From Bacillota bacterium (GTDB lineage: Bacteria; Bacillota; UBA4882; UBA10575), in the NCBI GenBank assembly GCA_012838955.1, contig DUOH01000049.1, forward strand, positions 1-64,000: DNA of 64,000 bases, given 5' to 3'. Both the position numbers and the translations under genes were made by a program. Below the pieces are notes generated by a model. That model was given only the letters and a program-made list of their open reading frames with translations, was not told the DNA's origin and made no database searches. Of the stretch, positions 8,138 through 16,933 are shown piece after piece (position 1 is the first letter of the stretch; the number at the start of each line of letters is the position of its first letter).

Positions 8138-10681
8138 GTGGTAAGTATTTTACGATGGAAACGGTTTTACCTTCCTCTACTGGTCCTGGTGGCCTGCTGC
8201 TTCCTGTCTTTCAGTGGAGAAGCGGCTGGCGCCAAAAGGGATTTGGACTTTAAAAATACCGATCTCCATGATGTGCTGCGGGCTTTGGCCGAATTGGAGC
8301 AGGTTAACTTGTTGATCGATCCGGGGGTGCAAGGACGGGTAACCATCCACTTGCAGCAGGTCACCTTCGAGCAAGTCCTGAAGATCCTGGGAGAGGAATA
8401 TGGTTTCATGGTTAAACAGGAGAATAATTTATATAAAATCCTTCCCAACCTGGAATATGGAATTGAGCTTAAAAAAGAGGGGGAAATGTATACCGCTATT
8501 TTACAAGATGCCGCTTTAGGTAGTGTTCTCCGGAGAATCAGCGAAGATTCCAAGGTTAATATCATCTTTCCTTCCAGCGCTCAAGAACGGATTACCATTG
8601 CCCTGTATAATGTGGATCTGCCCACTCTCTTGGGCGTCATTGCCGAACGGGCCGAGTACAATATGAAAAAGGAGCATAATTATTATGTTTTCACCAAAAA
8701 AACCAGCCCGGCCGAGCATTTTTATATGCAATGGGAAGAGGGGTTGCTCTCCCTGGACTCCTCCAACGCGGATCTGAAAGAAGTGGCCAGGGAATTAACG
8801 GAGAGGACCGGCGTTTCGATCCTGACCGACAACGATTTGCAGAGCAGAGTGACGGCTTTCTTCAAAAGCTTGCCTTTGCAGACTGGTTTACATATCTTGT
8901 GTTCCACCAATAACCTCTCTCTAATCAGCGAAGGGGAGAAGGTCTATAGAATTACCAAAGGTATGGGCCGGACCCATATCCTCTATAAAGACGGGCTATT
9001 GAGTGTGGAAGTAAACAATACTGACATTACCCGGGTTTTGGAGGAGATCTCCCGGCAATGCGGGATCAACATCCTGTACGAACAGGAGGTCAGAGGGGCA
9101 ATCACCCTGCGTTTTCAGGAGCTTCCTCTGGAAACCGGCTTATATACTCTGCTGGAGGCGAACAACTTTTCTCTGGAGAAACGAACCGGCCATTATTTCG
9201 TCAGAAGGAGCCGGTCGCAACCGAATATGCGCATTGATTTCGACCAAGAAAGCAAATTATTCTATCTGGAAATGACCAACGCCCCTCTAGCACAGGCTTT
9301 GTCGGAGATAGCGCAGAAAGCAGGGGAGAATATCATCATCTTCAACCACGTGAATTACTCCGTGAACAACCTGATCGTCAGAGATGTTACTCTGGAAGAA
9401 GCCTTCGATTTTTTGCTGAAGGGAACGCCTTTTACTTATAAAAAAACGGACGGAGTATACTTAATCGGCGATGGGACGAATCTGCGGCCGGAGACTGTGG
9501 AGTTAATCGAATCCCGGCTGTACACTTTGGAGTATACCAACGTGGAATACGTCTTTAACAGCCTGCCCCCCAGCTTCCCCCGGGGCAATATCGTCCTCTT
9601 CAAGGAACAAAATGCTTTGCTGGTGAGCGCCGCTCCCGCCCTGCACCAGTTATTCGCGGGTTATTTGGAGACTGTCGACCGGCCGGAAAACCAGTTAAAG
9701 ACGGAGTTAATCAGGCTGTCTCACCTCAAAGCGGAAGAGGCTTTGAAGCTCTTTCCACCCAGTTTGCCCAAGAATGATATTTTAGTGATCAAAGAAGCCA
9801 ATGCGTTGGCGGTAACCGGAACCACGGTCCAGATCAATCGCGTGCAGCGATATCTGCAGGTGATTGATGTGGCAAACCCCTTGATCCTCTTTGATGTGAT
9901 GGTGGTTCAGATCAACAGGAGCAAGGATCGGAGTTTAGGTTTGACCTACTCTACAGATGCGGAAAATGTTAAAGAAAAAATCGTGTTCGACGGGGATCTG
10001 ATCGCGGATTTGTTAATCCCCGGCTCCTCCGCCACCACTAAAATCAAAGCCGGTCTACAGGCAAAGGTGAAGAATGGCACGGCCAAGCTCTTGGCCAACC
10101 CGCAGATTACAACTTTAAACGGATGCGCGGCTGATTTTAATTGCATCTCCAACTACCCACGGACGATTGAAGTCACCTCTTCCATCACCAACGCCGACGG
10201 TGAGCCCTTGACCGAGAAGAAACTGGTGGAGGTCAAGACCGGTATCCAAATGAAGCTTGTGCCTTGGATTTCAGCCAGTAATGAGATTACTCTGGAGATT
10301 TCGCCGAAATTCACCCAGACCATCGGAGGAATTGATCCTACGGAGTCGACAGATCTGCCTGCGACCAGCGAGAGTTCAACCCAGTCAACGATTAGGGTGA
10401 GAAATGGCGATACCATTGTCATCAGCGGTTTGGTGCAAACCCGAAATAGCATTGAAGAGAGGAAAGTTCCCATCCTGGGAGAGATCCCTTTGTTGGGCTT
10501 ATTGTTTAAAAGCAAAAGTGTGATGAAGGAAGAGACTGAGTTTGTGATCGTGATCACCCCGCACCTGCTCTCCGGCGCGGATCAAGGTGAGGGAGGAGAA
10601 ACAGGTGACAGTGAGCCGGATGTATTGCAAAAGTACAGTGAGGAGCTGCGGGAAAACGTGCAAATCTCTGTTGCGCAGTAG
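8138..10681 (+). CDS. gspD: Secretin (GspD/PilQ type) with five tandem STN-like modules
   Basis: Secretins form the outer-membrane gate of type II systems and pili. A signal peptide (basic head, helix ending SFSGEAAGA) precedes five repeats of about 75-80 residues, each with a short strand, a helix such as DVLRALAELE, a strand and a turn: about residues 40-110, 120-195, 205-280, 290-365 and 378-455 counted from ATG 8114. Two N-domains (VNSL/ LFPPSLPKND) and the secretin core follow, with the VPILGEIPLLGLLFK signature and a final EFVIVITP strand. Start GTG 8138 is preferred because GGGAGGA lies six bases before it; ATG 8114 lacks a site. Five modules are far more than the usual one. Its presence implies a diderm envelope. 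Confidence 0.9.
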   Translation: MVSILRWKRFYLPLLVLVACCFLSFSGEAAGAKRDLDFKNTDLHDVLRALAELEQVNLLIDPGVQGRVTIHLQQVTFEQVLKILGEEYGFMVKQENNLYKILPNLEYGIELKKEGEMYTAILQDAALGSVLRRISEDSKVNIIFPSSAQERITIALYNVDLPTLLGVIAERAEYNMKKEHNYYVFTKKTSPAEHFYMQWEEGLLSLDSSNADLKEVARELTERTGVSILTDNDLQSRVTAFFKSLPLQTGLHILCSTNNLSLISEGEKVYRITKGMGRTHILYKDGLLSVEVNNTDITRVLEEISRQCGINILYEQEVRGAITLRFQELPLETGLYTLLEANNFSLEKRTGHYFVRRSRSQPNMRIDFDQESKLFYLEMTNAPLAQALSEIAQKAGENIIIFNHVNYSVNNLIVRDVTLEEAFDFLLKGTPFTYKKTDGVYLIGDGTNLRPETVELIESRLYTLEYTNVEYVFNSLPPSFPRGNIVLFKEQNALLVSAAPALHQLFAGYLETVDRPENQLKTELIRLSHLKAEEALKLFPPSLPKNDILVIKEANALAVTGTTVQINRVQRYLQVIDVANPLILFDVMVVQINRSKDRSLGLTYSTDAENVKEKIVFDGDLIADLLIPGSSATTKIKAGLQAKVKNGTAKLLANPQITTLNGCAADFNCISNYPRTIEVTSSITNADGEPLTEKKLVEVKTGIQMKLVPWISASNEITLEISPKFTQTIGGIDPTESTDLPATSESSTQSTIRVRNGDTIVISGLVQTRNSIEERKVPILGEIPLLGLLFKSKSVMKEETEFVIVITPHLLSGADQGEGGETGDSEPDVLQKYSEELRENVQISVAQ

Positions 10682-10710
10682 TATGCATTTTTTATCTGGA
10701 CGGTGACAAG

Positions 10711-11160
10711 ATGGGCGCAGTGAGAAATTTTCTTGAAAATTGTCTTTCGTCCCTTTTCTTTTTTTTAGCATTGCTTCTTTATGGAGAAGAGGCGGGGTTG
10801 TATTTTTCTTCCCTTAATAAACTTGGAGGATCGATTTTTCTTTTTTTATACGTATTATCATTAAGAATAAGAATATCAGGCGAAGGAAAATGGTTATTAA
10901 GAGCAGGTGGCGTTATTGTCATATATATACTTATGTTAATGTCTCCAACGCCCATCATCAGCGTCGGCCTTGCCTTGTTAATCCCGTTACTGGCTAATCA
11001 GCAAAAAAGGCATCAGGTATTCCGGATCGGGTTGGTATTCTTTATTTATCTCGTTTCCAGATCCTTTATTCCGCAGTTTTGCTTAATAGAGCAGAGCATC
11101 GCCGATAACTTTAATTATGGTAAAAGTAACAGATCCTCTTGGCGGAGTCCGGAGATTTGA
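10711..11160 (+). CDS. Membrane protein, probably 3'-truncated
   Basis: The frame encodes about 135 hydrophobic residues with four likely membrane helices (near 12-30, 39-56, 64-90 and 104-122). I do not recognise the family. It is markedly AT-rich against the secretin gene just upstream and has only a weak GGTGA site. The last 15 codons run into the RHS coding sequence in another frame and end at 11,160, so the original gene seems to have been cut near 11,115 by a deletion or recombination that joined it to RHS sequence. Any function is unknown. Confidence 0.5.
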   Translation: MGAVRNFLENCLSSLFFFLALLLYGEEAGLYFSSLNKLGGSIFLFLYVLSLRIRISGEGKWLLRAGGVIVIYILMLMSPTPIISVGLALLIPLLANQQKRHQVFRIGLVFFIYLVSRSFIPQFCLIEQSIADNFNYGKSNRSSWRSPEI

Positions 11161-14100
11161 GTATGACCCGATGGGCAATTTGGTAACGCAAGTTGACGAA
11201 AACGGCGTGGTTACCACCTATGAATATGACGCCTTAAACCGGCTTATCACGCAGAACGACGCCAAAGGAAACAAGACGCATTACGAATACAACCATCTTG
11301 GACTTTTGATGAAAAGAACAGACGCTTTAGGCAATGTCACTGCTTATGACTATGATGCGCTGGGTAGAATGATTAAGGAGACAGACCCCATAGGCGCGAT
11401 TCGTAGTTTTGAGTACGATCTCAACGGTAACTTGATCAAAGAAATTGACCAGCTGGGGTATGAAAAGACCTATCACTATGACGCTCTAAACCGACTGGTG
11501 GCGGAAGTAAACGCCTTGGGACAAACGACTACTTATGAGTATGACCCCAAAGGAAACCTTTTGCAGGTTATCAATGCCAAAGGGGATAGCTACAGTTATG
11601 AGTATGATGCCTTGGATCGCTTGATCAAAGAAGTTAACTACCAGGGCGGGACACAGTCCTATGCTTATGACCCCAATGGAAATCTAATCAGGAAGACGGA
11701 TTTTAGCCAAAAGCAAACGACTTACAAATATGATCAACTTAACCGGCTGTTGGAAACGGTCTTTGCCGATGGCAGTAAAAAGTTTTACACATACGATGCG
11801 GTCGGAAATATGCGCACCGCTATCAATGAAACAGTAACGGAAAAGTTCTACTACGATGATCTCTCCAGATTAGTCAAAGCGGAAACCATTGGACTGATGG
11901 GAGAAGGAACCGAGGTCGTGGAGTTCACCTATAACAAAGTAGGCGATCCCCAGGCTATTACCACCTCCTTATCAACTAGGGAAAAACGGAAGGTTAAATA
12001 CGCTTACGATGAACTTAACCGCCTCACTAAAGTTTCTCTACCGGATGGCGGAGAAGTGGCTTTTACTTATGATCCTTTAAACAGGGTGGTGGAGAGGAGC
12101 AATAGCAACTGGACGAAGACGAAATATACTTATACACCCAGGGGAGAAATAGAGAGTATCGTCAATTATGAGAAGAAGTACTGGGGCTTTGGCAAAGTTA
12201 TAAGCGCTTATGGCTATCTTTATAACGCCCGGGGGGAAAGGACCTATCAAATCCGGGGAAACGGCGAGATTACCGTGTATAAATATGATCCGGCGGGCCG
12301 GATCAAAGAGGCTTATTACCCTCTCCATGATCAGAAAAAACTCTTAGATCTGAAAGAAAGATATGAATATGGGTTATTGCCCCCCTGTAAAGGCCCGCAA
12401 TATTACAAATTTGACTTTAGCAGCATATATAAGCGGGAAGAAAGAGAAAACTTCCAAGAACAGATGAGGGAGTTCCTAAATAGCCTGAACTATGGTGAGC
12501 CGGATGATCCGGGAAGGCACGGCTGGGGCGGAACCGACGAGATTAGAATCCGGCTGGAGAGTAGATATATCAAGACTTTAGATCTTTCCCATGAAGATGG
12601 AGCGGCCTTAAATAAACTGTATGGAAGAATTGGAGAGTACCTGCGCTATCTCAACTTCCGGGATCTACGGTTCTGGGGGGAAGAGTTCGATTATGATCCG
12701 AACGGTAACATCACCGCCAAGCGTAACGGATGGGGGGAGATTACATACCAATACAACCGGAGCAACCAATTGACGCAGGCCGGGTTCAGGATCTATGAAT
12801 ATGACCCCAATGGAAACCTCAACAAGGAGATCTTCGGCGGATCCGTTAAAAACTACGAGTACAACCAGGAAAACCGGTTGGTCAGAATCGAAAACGGCAT
12901 CAAAATGCCTTTTAAGGACCAGATCTGCATAGGAAGACAGATAGAATACCACTACGATGCGTTAGGCCGGAAAGTAGGGAAAGAAGTCATTCCGTTTATG
13001 GGTCACGAAAAAGACGTAGAGTATTACATCTATAACGGACTGGGCATTGATGTGCTTCTGGAATACCGCGTAAAAGTCAGGATAGACCAGGAGCATGGCG
13101 CAGGGCCCCACCACGGCCACTACTACAAAAAGAATAGATTCAGAAATTATTGGCAATTTGGTCCGTGGTCGGCAGGAAGCAAGAGGGAAATCAGAGAATA
13201 TTATTACGGTAACGGGATGCTGCTGGCGGCCAAAGACATGGAGAAGGATTTGGAGCCTGGCTTTGGTTGTTACGGCGGATGGTACCGCAACCCATTGGAG
13301 AATGTCACCTTCTACCACCATGACGCTTTGGGTTCAGTTGTCATGCTGACCAACGACCAGGGACATGCGGTGGAAAAGTACGAATATGACGTATATGGTA
13401 ACGCCTACAGCGGCAAGTTCTCCCCCGCCAAAGAGCGGTTTGGCCATGGTTATCCCTTTGGCTATGGGTGTGGTTACGGATATGGATCTAGCGGTTGTGG
13501 CAGTAAACCCGGTAATGTCTATGGTTTTACCGGCCAAAGGTTCGAACCGGAGTCCGGACTGTATGCCTTTACCTACCGGCACTACAACCCGCAGATGATG
13601 CGCTGGCTCACCGTGGATCCGATTAAGGATGGACTGAATTGGTATGAGTATTGCGGCGGAGATCCGGTGAATTGGGTAGATCCAACTGGATTATGGGAAG
13701 AAAATATTCATTATGGAAGTGAAGAATACGGCGGTACATTGCAATGGGCTAAAGAGGTGGGCTTTACTGAAAAGCAAGCTGAAATTATTGCAAAGGCGAA
13801 CCAATTTGTAGATTCCCCCTCGTCAGGTAAATGTCCTATTCCGATTATTGGAGACCAGAGATATCACTTTAACACAAATCGCGATGCTGAATCCGGGTCA
13901 GTAGGTGATTCGCGAAAACAAGTTGCAGAGGAACATTTACAAAATGCAATTGCCTTACAAAAACAAGCTGATGCATTAAGGGAATCTAAAAAGGGTGGAG
14001 TGCTGAATATAATTGGTGATACGATTAAAGAATTTAAAGCAAATAAAATGGAGAAAGAAGCATTAAAGGAATTAGGAACTGGATTACATGCAATACAAGA

Positions 14101-14290
14101 CATCAGCGCTCATCAGGATCAATTTGTAGAAGAAGGCAGTATATTAAGAGTGGATTATTTACATCATTTAGGGGAAAAAGGGAAACAAGCAGATAATCCC
14201 TTGATACCAGGCACTGATACTTTGAATGAAAGATATTATCAAGCGCGCACTGATACTAAGGAATATTTGCAGAGGTTTAAAAATAGATGA
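11117..14290 (+). CDS. RHS/YD-repeat protein, 5'-truncated, with zinc-phospholipase-like toxin tip
   Basis: RHS proteins are secreted polymorphic toxins whose YD repeats form a shell around a C-terminal toxin. At least 15 YD repeats (YDxxGN, YDALNRL) fill residues 1-800 and the core ends with the canonical DPTGLW at 855-860. The 197-residue tip has YHFN (916-919), LGTGLHAIQDISAH (H991, D995, H999), HH (1016-1017) and KQADNP, the spacing of metal ligands in zinc-dependent phospholipase C / P1-nuclease folds. Thus it may cleave phospholipid or nucleic acid. The N terminus is missing: the protein starts inside a repeat, ATG 11,117 has no ribosome-binding site and a stop sits 27 bp upstream. No signal peptide is present, so the gene may be silent or await recombination. 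Confidence 0.85.
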   Translation: MVKVTDPLGGVRRFEYDPMGNLVTQVDENGVVTTYEYDALNRLITQNDAKGNKTHYEYNHLGLLMKRTDALGNVTAYDYDALGRMIKETDPIGAIRSFEYDLNGNLIKEIDQLGYEKTYHYDALNRLVAEVNALGQTTTYEYDPKGNLLQVINAKGDSYSYEYDALDRLIKEVNYQGGTQSYAYDPNGNLIRKTDFSQKQTTYKYDQLNRLLETVFADGSKKFYTYDAVGNMRTAINETVTEKFYYDDLSRLVKAETIGLMGEGTEVVEFTYNKVGDPQAITTSLSTREKRKVKYAYDELNRLTKVSLPDGGEVAFTYDPLNRVVERSNSNWTKTKYTYTPRGEIESIVNYEKKYWGFGKVISAYGYLYNARGERTYQIRGNGEITVYKYDPAGRIKEAYYPLHDQKKLLDLKERYEYGLLPPCKGPQYYKFDFSSIYKREERENFQEQMREFLNSLNYGEPDDPGRHGWGGTDEIRIRLESRYIKTLDLSHEDGAALNKLYGRIGEYLRYLNFRDLRFWGEEFDYDPNGNITAKRNGWGEITYQYNRSNQLTQAGFRIYEYDPNGNLNKEIFGGSVKNYEYNQENRLVRIENGIKMPFKDQICIGRQIEYHYDALGRKVGKEVIPFMGHEKDVEYYIYNGLGIDVLLEYRVKVRIDQEHGAGPHHGHYYKKNRFRNYWQFGPWSAGSKREIREYYYGNGMLLAAKDMEKDLEPGFGCYGGWYRNPLENVTFYHHDALGSVVMLTNDQGHAVEKYEYDVYGNAYSGKFSPAKERFGHGYPFGYGCGYGYGSSGCGSKPGNVYGFTGQRFEPESGLYAFTYRHYNPQMMRWLTVDPIKDGLNWYEYCGGDPVNWVDPTGLWEENIHYGSEEYGGTLQWAKEVGFTEKQAEIIAKANQFVDSPSSGKCPIPIIGDQRYHFNTNRDAESGSVGDSRKQVAEEHLQNAIALQKQADALRESKKGGVLNIIGDTIKEFKANKMEKEALKELGTGLHAIQDISAHQDQFVEEGSILRVDYLHHLGEKGKQADNPLIPGTDTLNERYYQARTDTKEYLQRFKNR

Positions 14291-14856
14291 AATTATATGT
14301 TACATATGTTATAGGAATAATAACTATTATTTCATTGGGATTGACAAATCTTCCATTATATAAAGAATTTGTACGACCGATTAAAATTCAAGTACTAGAT
14401 GCTTTCAATGATCAACCAGTAGCAAATGCTGTTGTATATTATAGAGTAGAAACCACGAGAATAAAGAATTTGTTAGGAATTCCAATAATCGATCCTATTT
14501 ATTATAGAGATGTAATTCAGGAAAAGTATGTTACAGATAATGATGGATTTGTTGATATCCCAAGACATAAAGTCAGCTTAGTACTGTATGAAAAAATCTA
14601 TCTTGAATATATTTATATAAATCTTGATTCTATAGAGAAAAATAACAACATCGAAGTTTTTTTTAAGAGACCCGTGCAAGAAGGAGTAAGGATTAACCCA
14701 ATAAGTTATTTAAAGGGTGTTGTGCTTCTAAGTTCTAAGGGAGATTTAAATTATGACATTTATGATTCAAAAAATTTTACAGTTATTTCTAACGAGAGGG
14801 GCCTATTAAAAGAAGCAGAGGAAATAATTGTACAACTTGAAAGACATGATTCATGA
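14287..14856 (+). CDS. Candidate immunity protein for the RHS toxin
   Basis: The ATG overlaps the RHS stop (ATGA at 14,287-14,290), the usual arrangement of toxin and immunity genes. The 189-residue product has an N-terminal membrane anchor or signal (VTYVIGIITIISLGL) and then a beta-sandwich-like domain with KIQVLDAFNDQPVANAVVYY and VTDNDGFVDIP, resembling transthyretin/carboxypeptidase-regulatory-like folds. That places it outside the cytoplasmic membrane, where a phospholipase would act. Base composition is AT-rich like the toxin tip, so the pair probably moved together. No named immunity family was recognised; the role is inferred from position. Confidence 0.6.
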   Translation: MKLYVTYVIGIITIISLGLTNLPLYKEFVRPIKIQVLDAFNDQPVANAVVYYRVETTRIKNLLGIPIIDPIYYRDVIQEKYVTDNDGFVDIPRHKVSLVLYEKIYLEYIYINLDSIEKNNNIEVFFKRPVQEGVRINPISYLKGVVLLSSKGDLNYDIYDSKNFTVISNERGLLKEAEEIIVQLERHDS

Positions 14857-15001
14857 TGGTTTTGCACTTCTTCGGCAAATTATAGGATTAATACATAGTT
14901 TTAAGGTTCCTCGGTTGGCCGGATACTCAGTAGACAGTTGTTTAGAAGTGAACGATTCTGAATGTTTATTTTTCAAAGAATAATTAAATGGATATATAAA
15001 G

Positions 15002-16181
15002 GTGTGTTTAGTAGTGAGACTAATATTTCTGGTGTTATTGTTAATAGTTACTGTCTCAAACGTGACAAGTGCCGCCTATAGTAAAGAAGAAGTAAGGGCC
15101 TTGATTCGCGAAAAGAACTTTTCTGAAGTGGAAAAATATCTGGATGAGTTGCTGATGAGCAAGGAGCCTGGAGAAATATACTCCAAATATCGGAGTGCCA
15201 TCGTTACGCTAGAACAACAATGTGAGCTGGAGAAGGCTTTGGAGTTTGTGGAGAAATATGTAGACTGCTATCCGAATTATGAAGGGGACGCTTATTTTTA
15301 TAAAGAAAAAGGCAGGTTATTGTGTGATTTAAACAGATATCACTAGGCGATAGAAGTTTTTGAGGATTTTGTTTTTTAATTTTAAAGGAGATATCTTTGA
15401 AACATCGGCAAGATGGCGGCTGGGAATCATGTATTTAAGAACCCAAGAATATGAGAAATCCGAACAAAATCTGAAATTCTATATTGAGAAAGAAAAGAAT
15501 TATAACCGTTTCAATGAATATTTTAAAGCCTTAGACCTGGTTGATCTGTATTTTGCCTGGGGGAAGATGGAAGAAGCCAAGAAGATCATTGATGAAGGGC
15601 CGGAATTGTTCTCCAAGGACAAAGAAGACATTCGTGATTACTATTATGCCTATTATATCAAACAGTCGGAGTATTATTTCCTCCAAAAAGACTGGAAGAA
15701 CTATAAAAAAGTAAATCATTTGCCAGCGCCTCTTTTGTTAAGAGTTTTTATGGGGGGGATTACACGCCAAATACAAAAAAATGAACCGTGTATATAAATA
15801 CCGTCATAATGAGGATTTTGTCGATGCATATATTAACCACCGTTTATGGAGACACAAAGAGGTACTCCAGATTAACCTTGCTGAAGATGAGTTGAATAAA
15901 GAACAGAAGCGGGCTTGGCAGACTATGCAAGGAGTAGCCCACTATTGGCTGGATGATAAAGATAAAGCCGAGGAGTATTTAAAAGCAGCGAATAAAAAGG
16001 GAAACTTTTTGCTGGATGAAGCCTCCTATTACGCGGCGTTAATTGCATTTGAGAAAGGCACTACCATGAAGCGGAGAAAGAATTGAAGAACTACCGCTCG
16101 TTATTAACTAGTGATGTTTCAGAGGGTATCGAGTTATCCCGAAGGATTGACGCTAAGTTCGGGAGATTAAAATTATTGTAG
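15002..16181 (+). pseudogene. TPR-repeat protein, multiply frameshifted
   Basis: Pieces of one tetratricopeptide protein can be followed through different frames: a signal peptide and first repeats at 15,002-15,346, a TAG in NRYH(stop)AIEVFEDF at 15,344, repeats at 15,360-15,720, a run of seven G at 15,752-15,758 where the frame shifts, repeats at 15,781-16,060, and a last part (HYHEAEKELKNYRSLL) ending at TAG 16,179-16,181. At least three lesions exist, so it is a decayed gene unless the assembly is poor. Its original partner is unknown; it follows the RHS module. Confidence 0.75.
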
Positions 16182-16308
16182 GTCAATGGTAATTAACAGT
16201 AACTAAGAAATGAGAGTGAGATTTATCTATAGTTGGTTGTAGTTGGTTGCTGCGTTAGCCTACGAATTGGGGCTTTATTTCACTTTTTAATCAGCAGATT
16301 TTGCCCTA

Positions 16309-16337
16309 TTGACGTATGAGTTTTATTATGGTATTAT
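16309..16337 (+). promoter_or_regulatory. Promoter of tRNA-His
   Basis: TTGACG at 16,309-16,314 and TATTAT at 16,332-16,337 are separated by 17 bases and lie 15 bp before the tRNA. Confidence 0.65.
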
Positions 16338-16352
16338 ATTTTTTGCGACATG

Positions 16353-16429
16353 GTGGGCGTAGCTCAGTTGGTTAGAGCGCCAGGTTGTGGCCCTGGAGGC
16401 CGAGGGTTCGAATCCCTCCGTTCACCCCA
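16353..16429 (+). tRNA. tRNA-His (anticodon GTG)
   Basis: A full cloverleaf is visible: acceptor GTGGGCG pairs with CGTTCAC (two G-U pairs), D arm AGCTCAGTTGGTTAGAGC, anticodon stem CCAGG/CCTGG around TTGTGGC, T arm GAGGGTTCGAATCCCTC, and an encoded CCA at 16,427-16,429. The base before position 1 is G (16,352), which with C73 gives the extra G-1:C73 pair characteristic of tRNA-His. Confidence 0.97.
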
Positions 16430-16442
16430 AAAATTCAACGAA

Positions 16443-16472
16443 GATGAGGGCGAGAACCCTCATATTTTTTTA
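16443..16472 (+). terminator. Terminator of tRNA-His
   Basis: ATGAGGG and CCCTCAT form a stem around a 6-nt loop, followed by ATTTTTTTATTT. Confidence 0.85.
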
Positions 16473-16550
16473 TTTATTTTCAGTTCATAATGCTTCGCCT
16501 CATCGAGACACAGGTATGACGGGATGTCTGCTCCGCCTGGAAAAATAAAG

Positions 16551-16621
16551 GTCTCCACCGGGAGTAATAATAAGTCTGTCCGGGGGTGGCGGTAAATATA
16601 TTTAGATAATGAGGTGGAGAC
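16551..16621 (+). promoter_or_regulatory. Leader that can sequester the ribosome-binding site
   Basis: GTCTCCACC at 16,551-16,559 is the exact complement of GGTGGAGAC at 16,613-16,621, which contains the Shine-Dalgarno region of the UPF0016 gene. CCACC (16,555-16,559) can alternatively pair with GGTGG at 16,585-16,589. Two exclusive structures suggest a switch. A manganese-sensing yybP-ykoY riboswitch would fit the gene, but I see only weak likeness (GGGAGTAAT) to its core. Confidence 0.4.
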
Positions 16622-16624
16622 TTA

Positions 16625-16912
16625 TTGAACTGGAAGATTTTTTTTATGGCCTTTACCACTCTGTTTGTGGCGGAGTTGGGTGACAAGACGCAATTGGCAG
16701 TCTTTACTTTGGTTACTCAATCCAAAGCGCCCTGGGAGGTTTTTTCCGGGTCGGTCTTGGCTTTAACAGCTGTTACTTTAATCGGTGTTCTCTTTGGGGA
16801 TGCGGTCACCCGTTATATTCCTCCGTCCTATCTCCGGTTGGGAGCGGCCTTTCTCTTTATCGGCATTGGGGCGGTCGTATTCTGGCAGGCCTTAGGTGAA
16901 ATTATGAAGTAG
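16625..16912 (+). CDS. Half-size UPF0016 / GDT1-MneA-type cation transporter
   Basis: UPF0016 proteins (TMEM165/GDT1, MneA) export Mn2+ or exchange Ca2+/Mn2+. The family signature ELGDKTQ is at residues 17-23 and three membrane helices follow. Full-length members carry two such motifs in about 190-220 residues; this 95-residue protein has one, so it would have to dimerise or pair with a second half, and no second half lies next to it. TTG 16,625 starts it; its GAGGTGGAG site lies within a complementary leader. Confidence 0.8.
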   Translation: MNWKIFFMAFTTLFVAELGDKTQLAVFTLVTQSKAPWEVFSGSVLALTAVTLIGVLFGDAVTRYIPPSYLRLGAAFLFIGIGAVVFWQALGEIMK

Positions 16913-16933
16913 AGTGGGAGGGAGGGGAGCGTC

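Noticed and set aside
16340-16625. yybP-ykoY manganese riboswitch before the UPF0016 gene
   Set aside because: Only a GGGAGTAAT-like stretch resembles the motif; the second conserved loop is not seen. Kept only as an unclassified leader.
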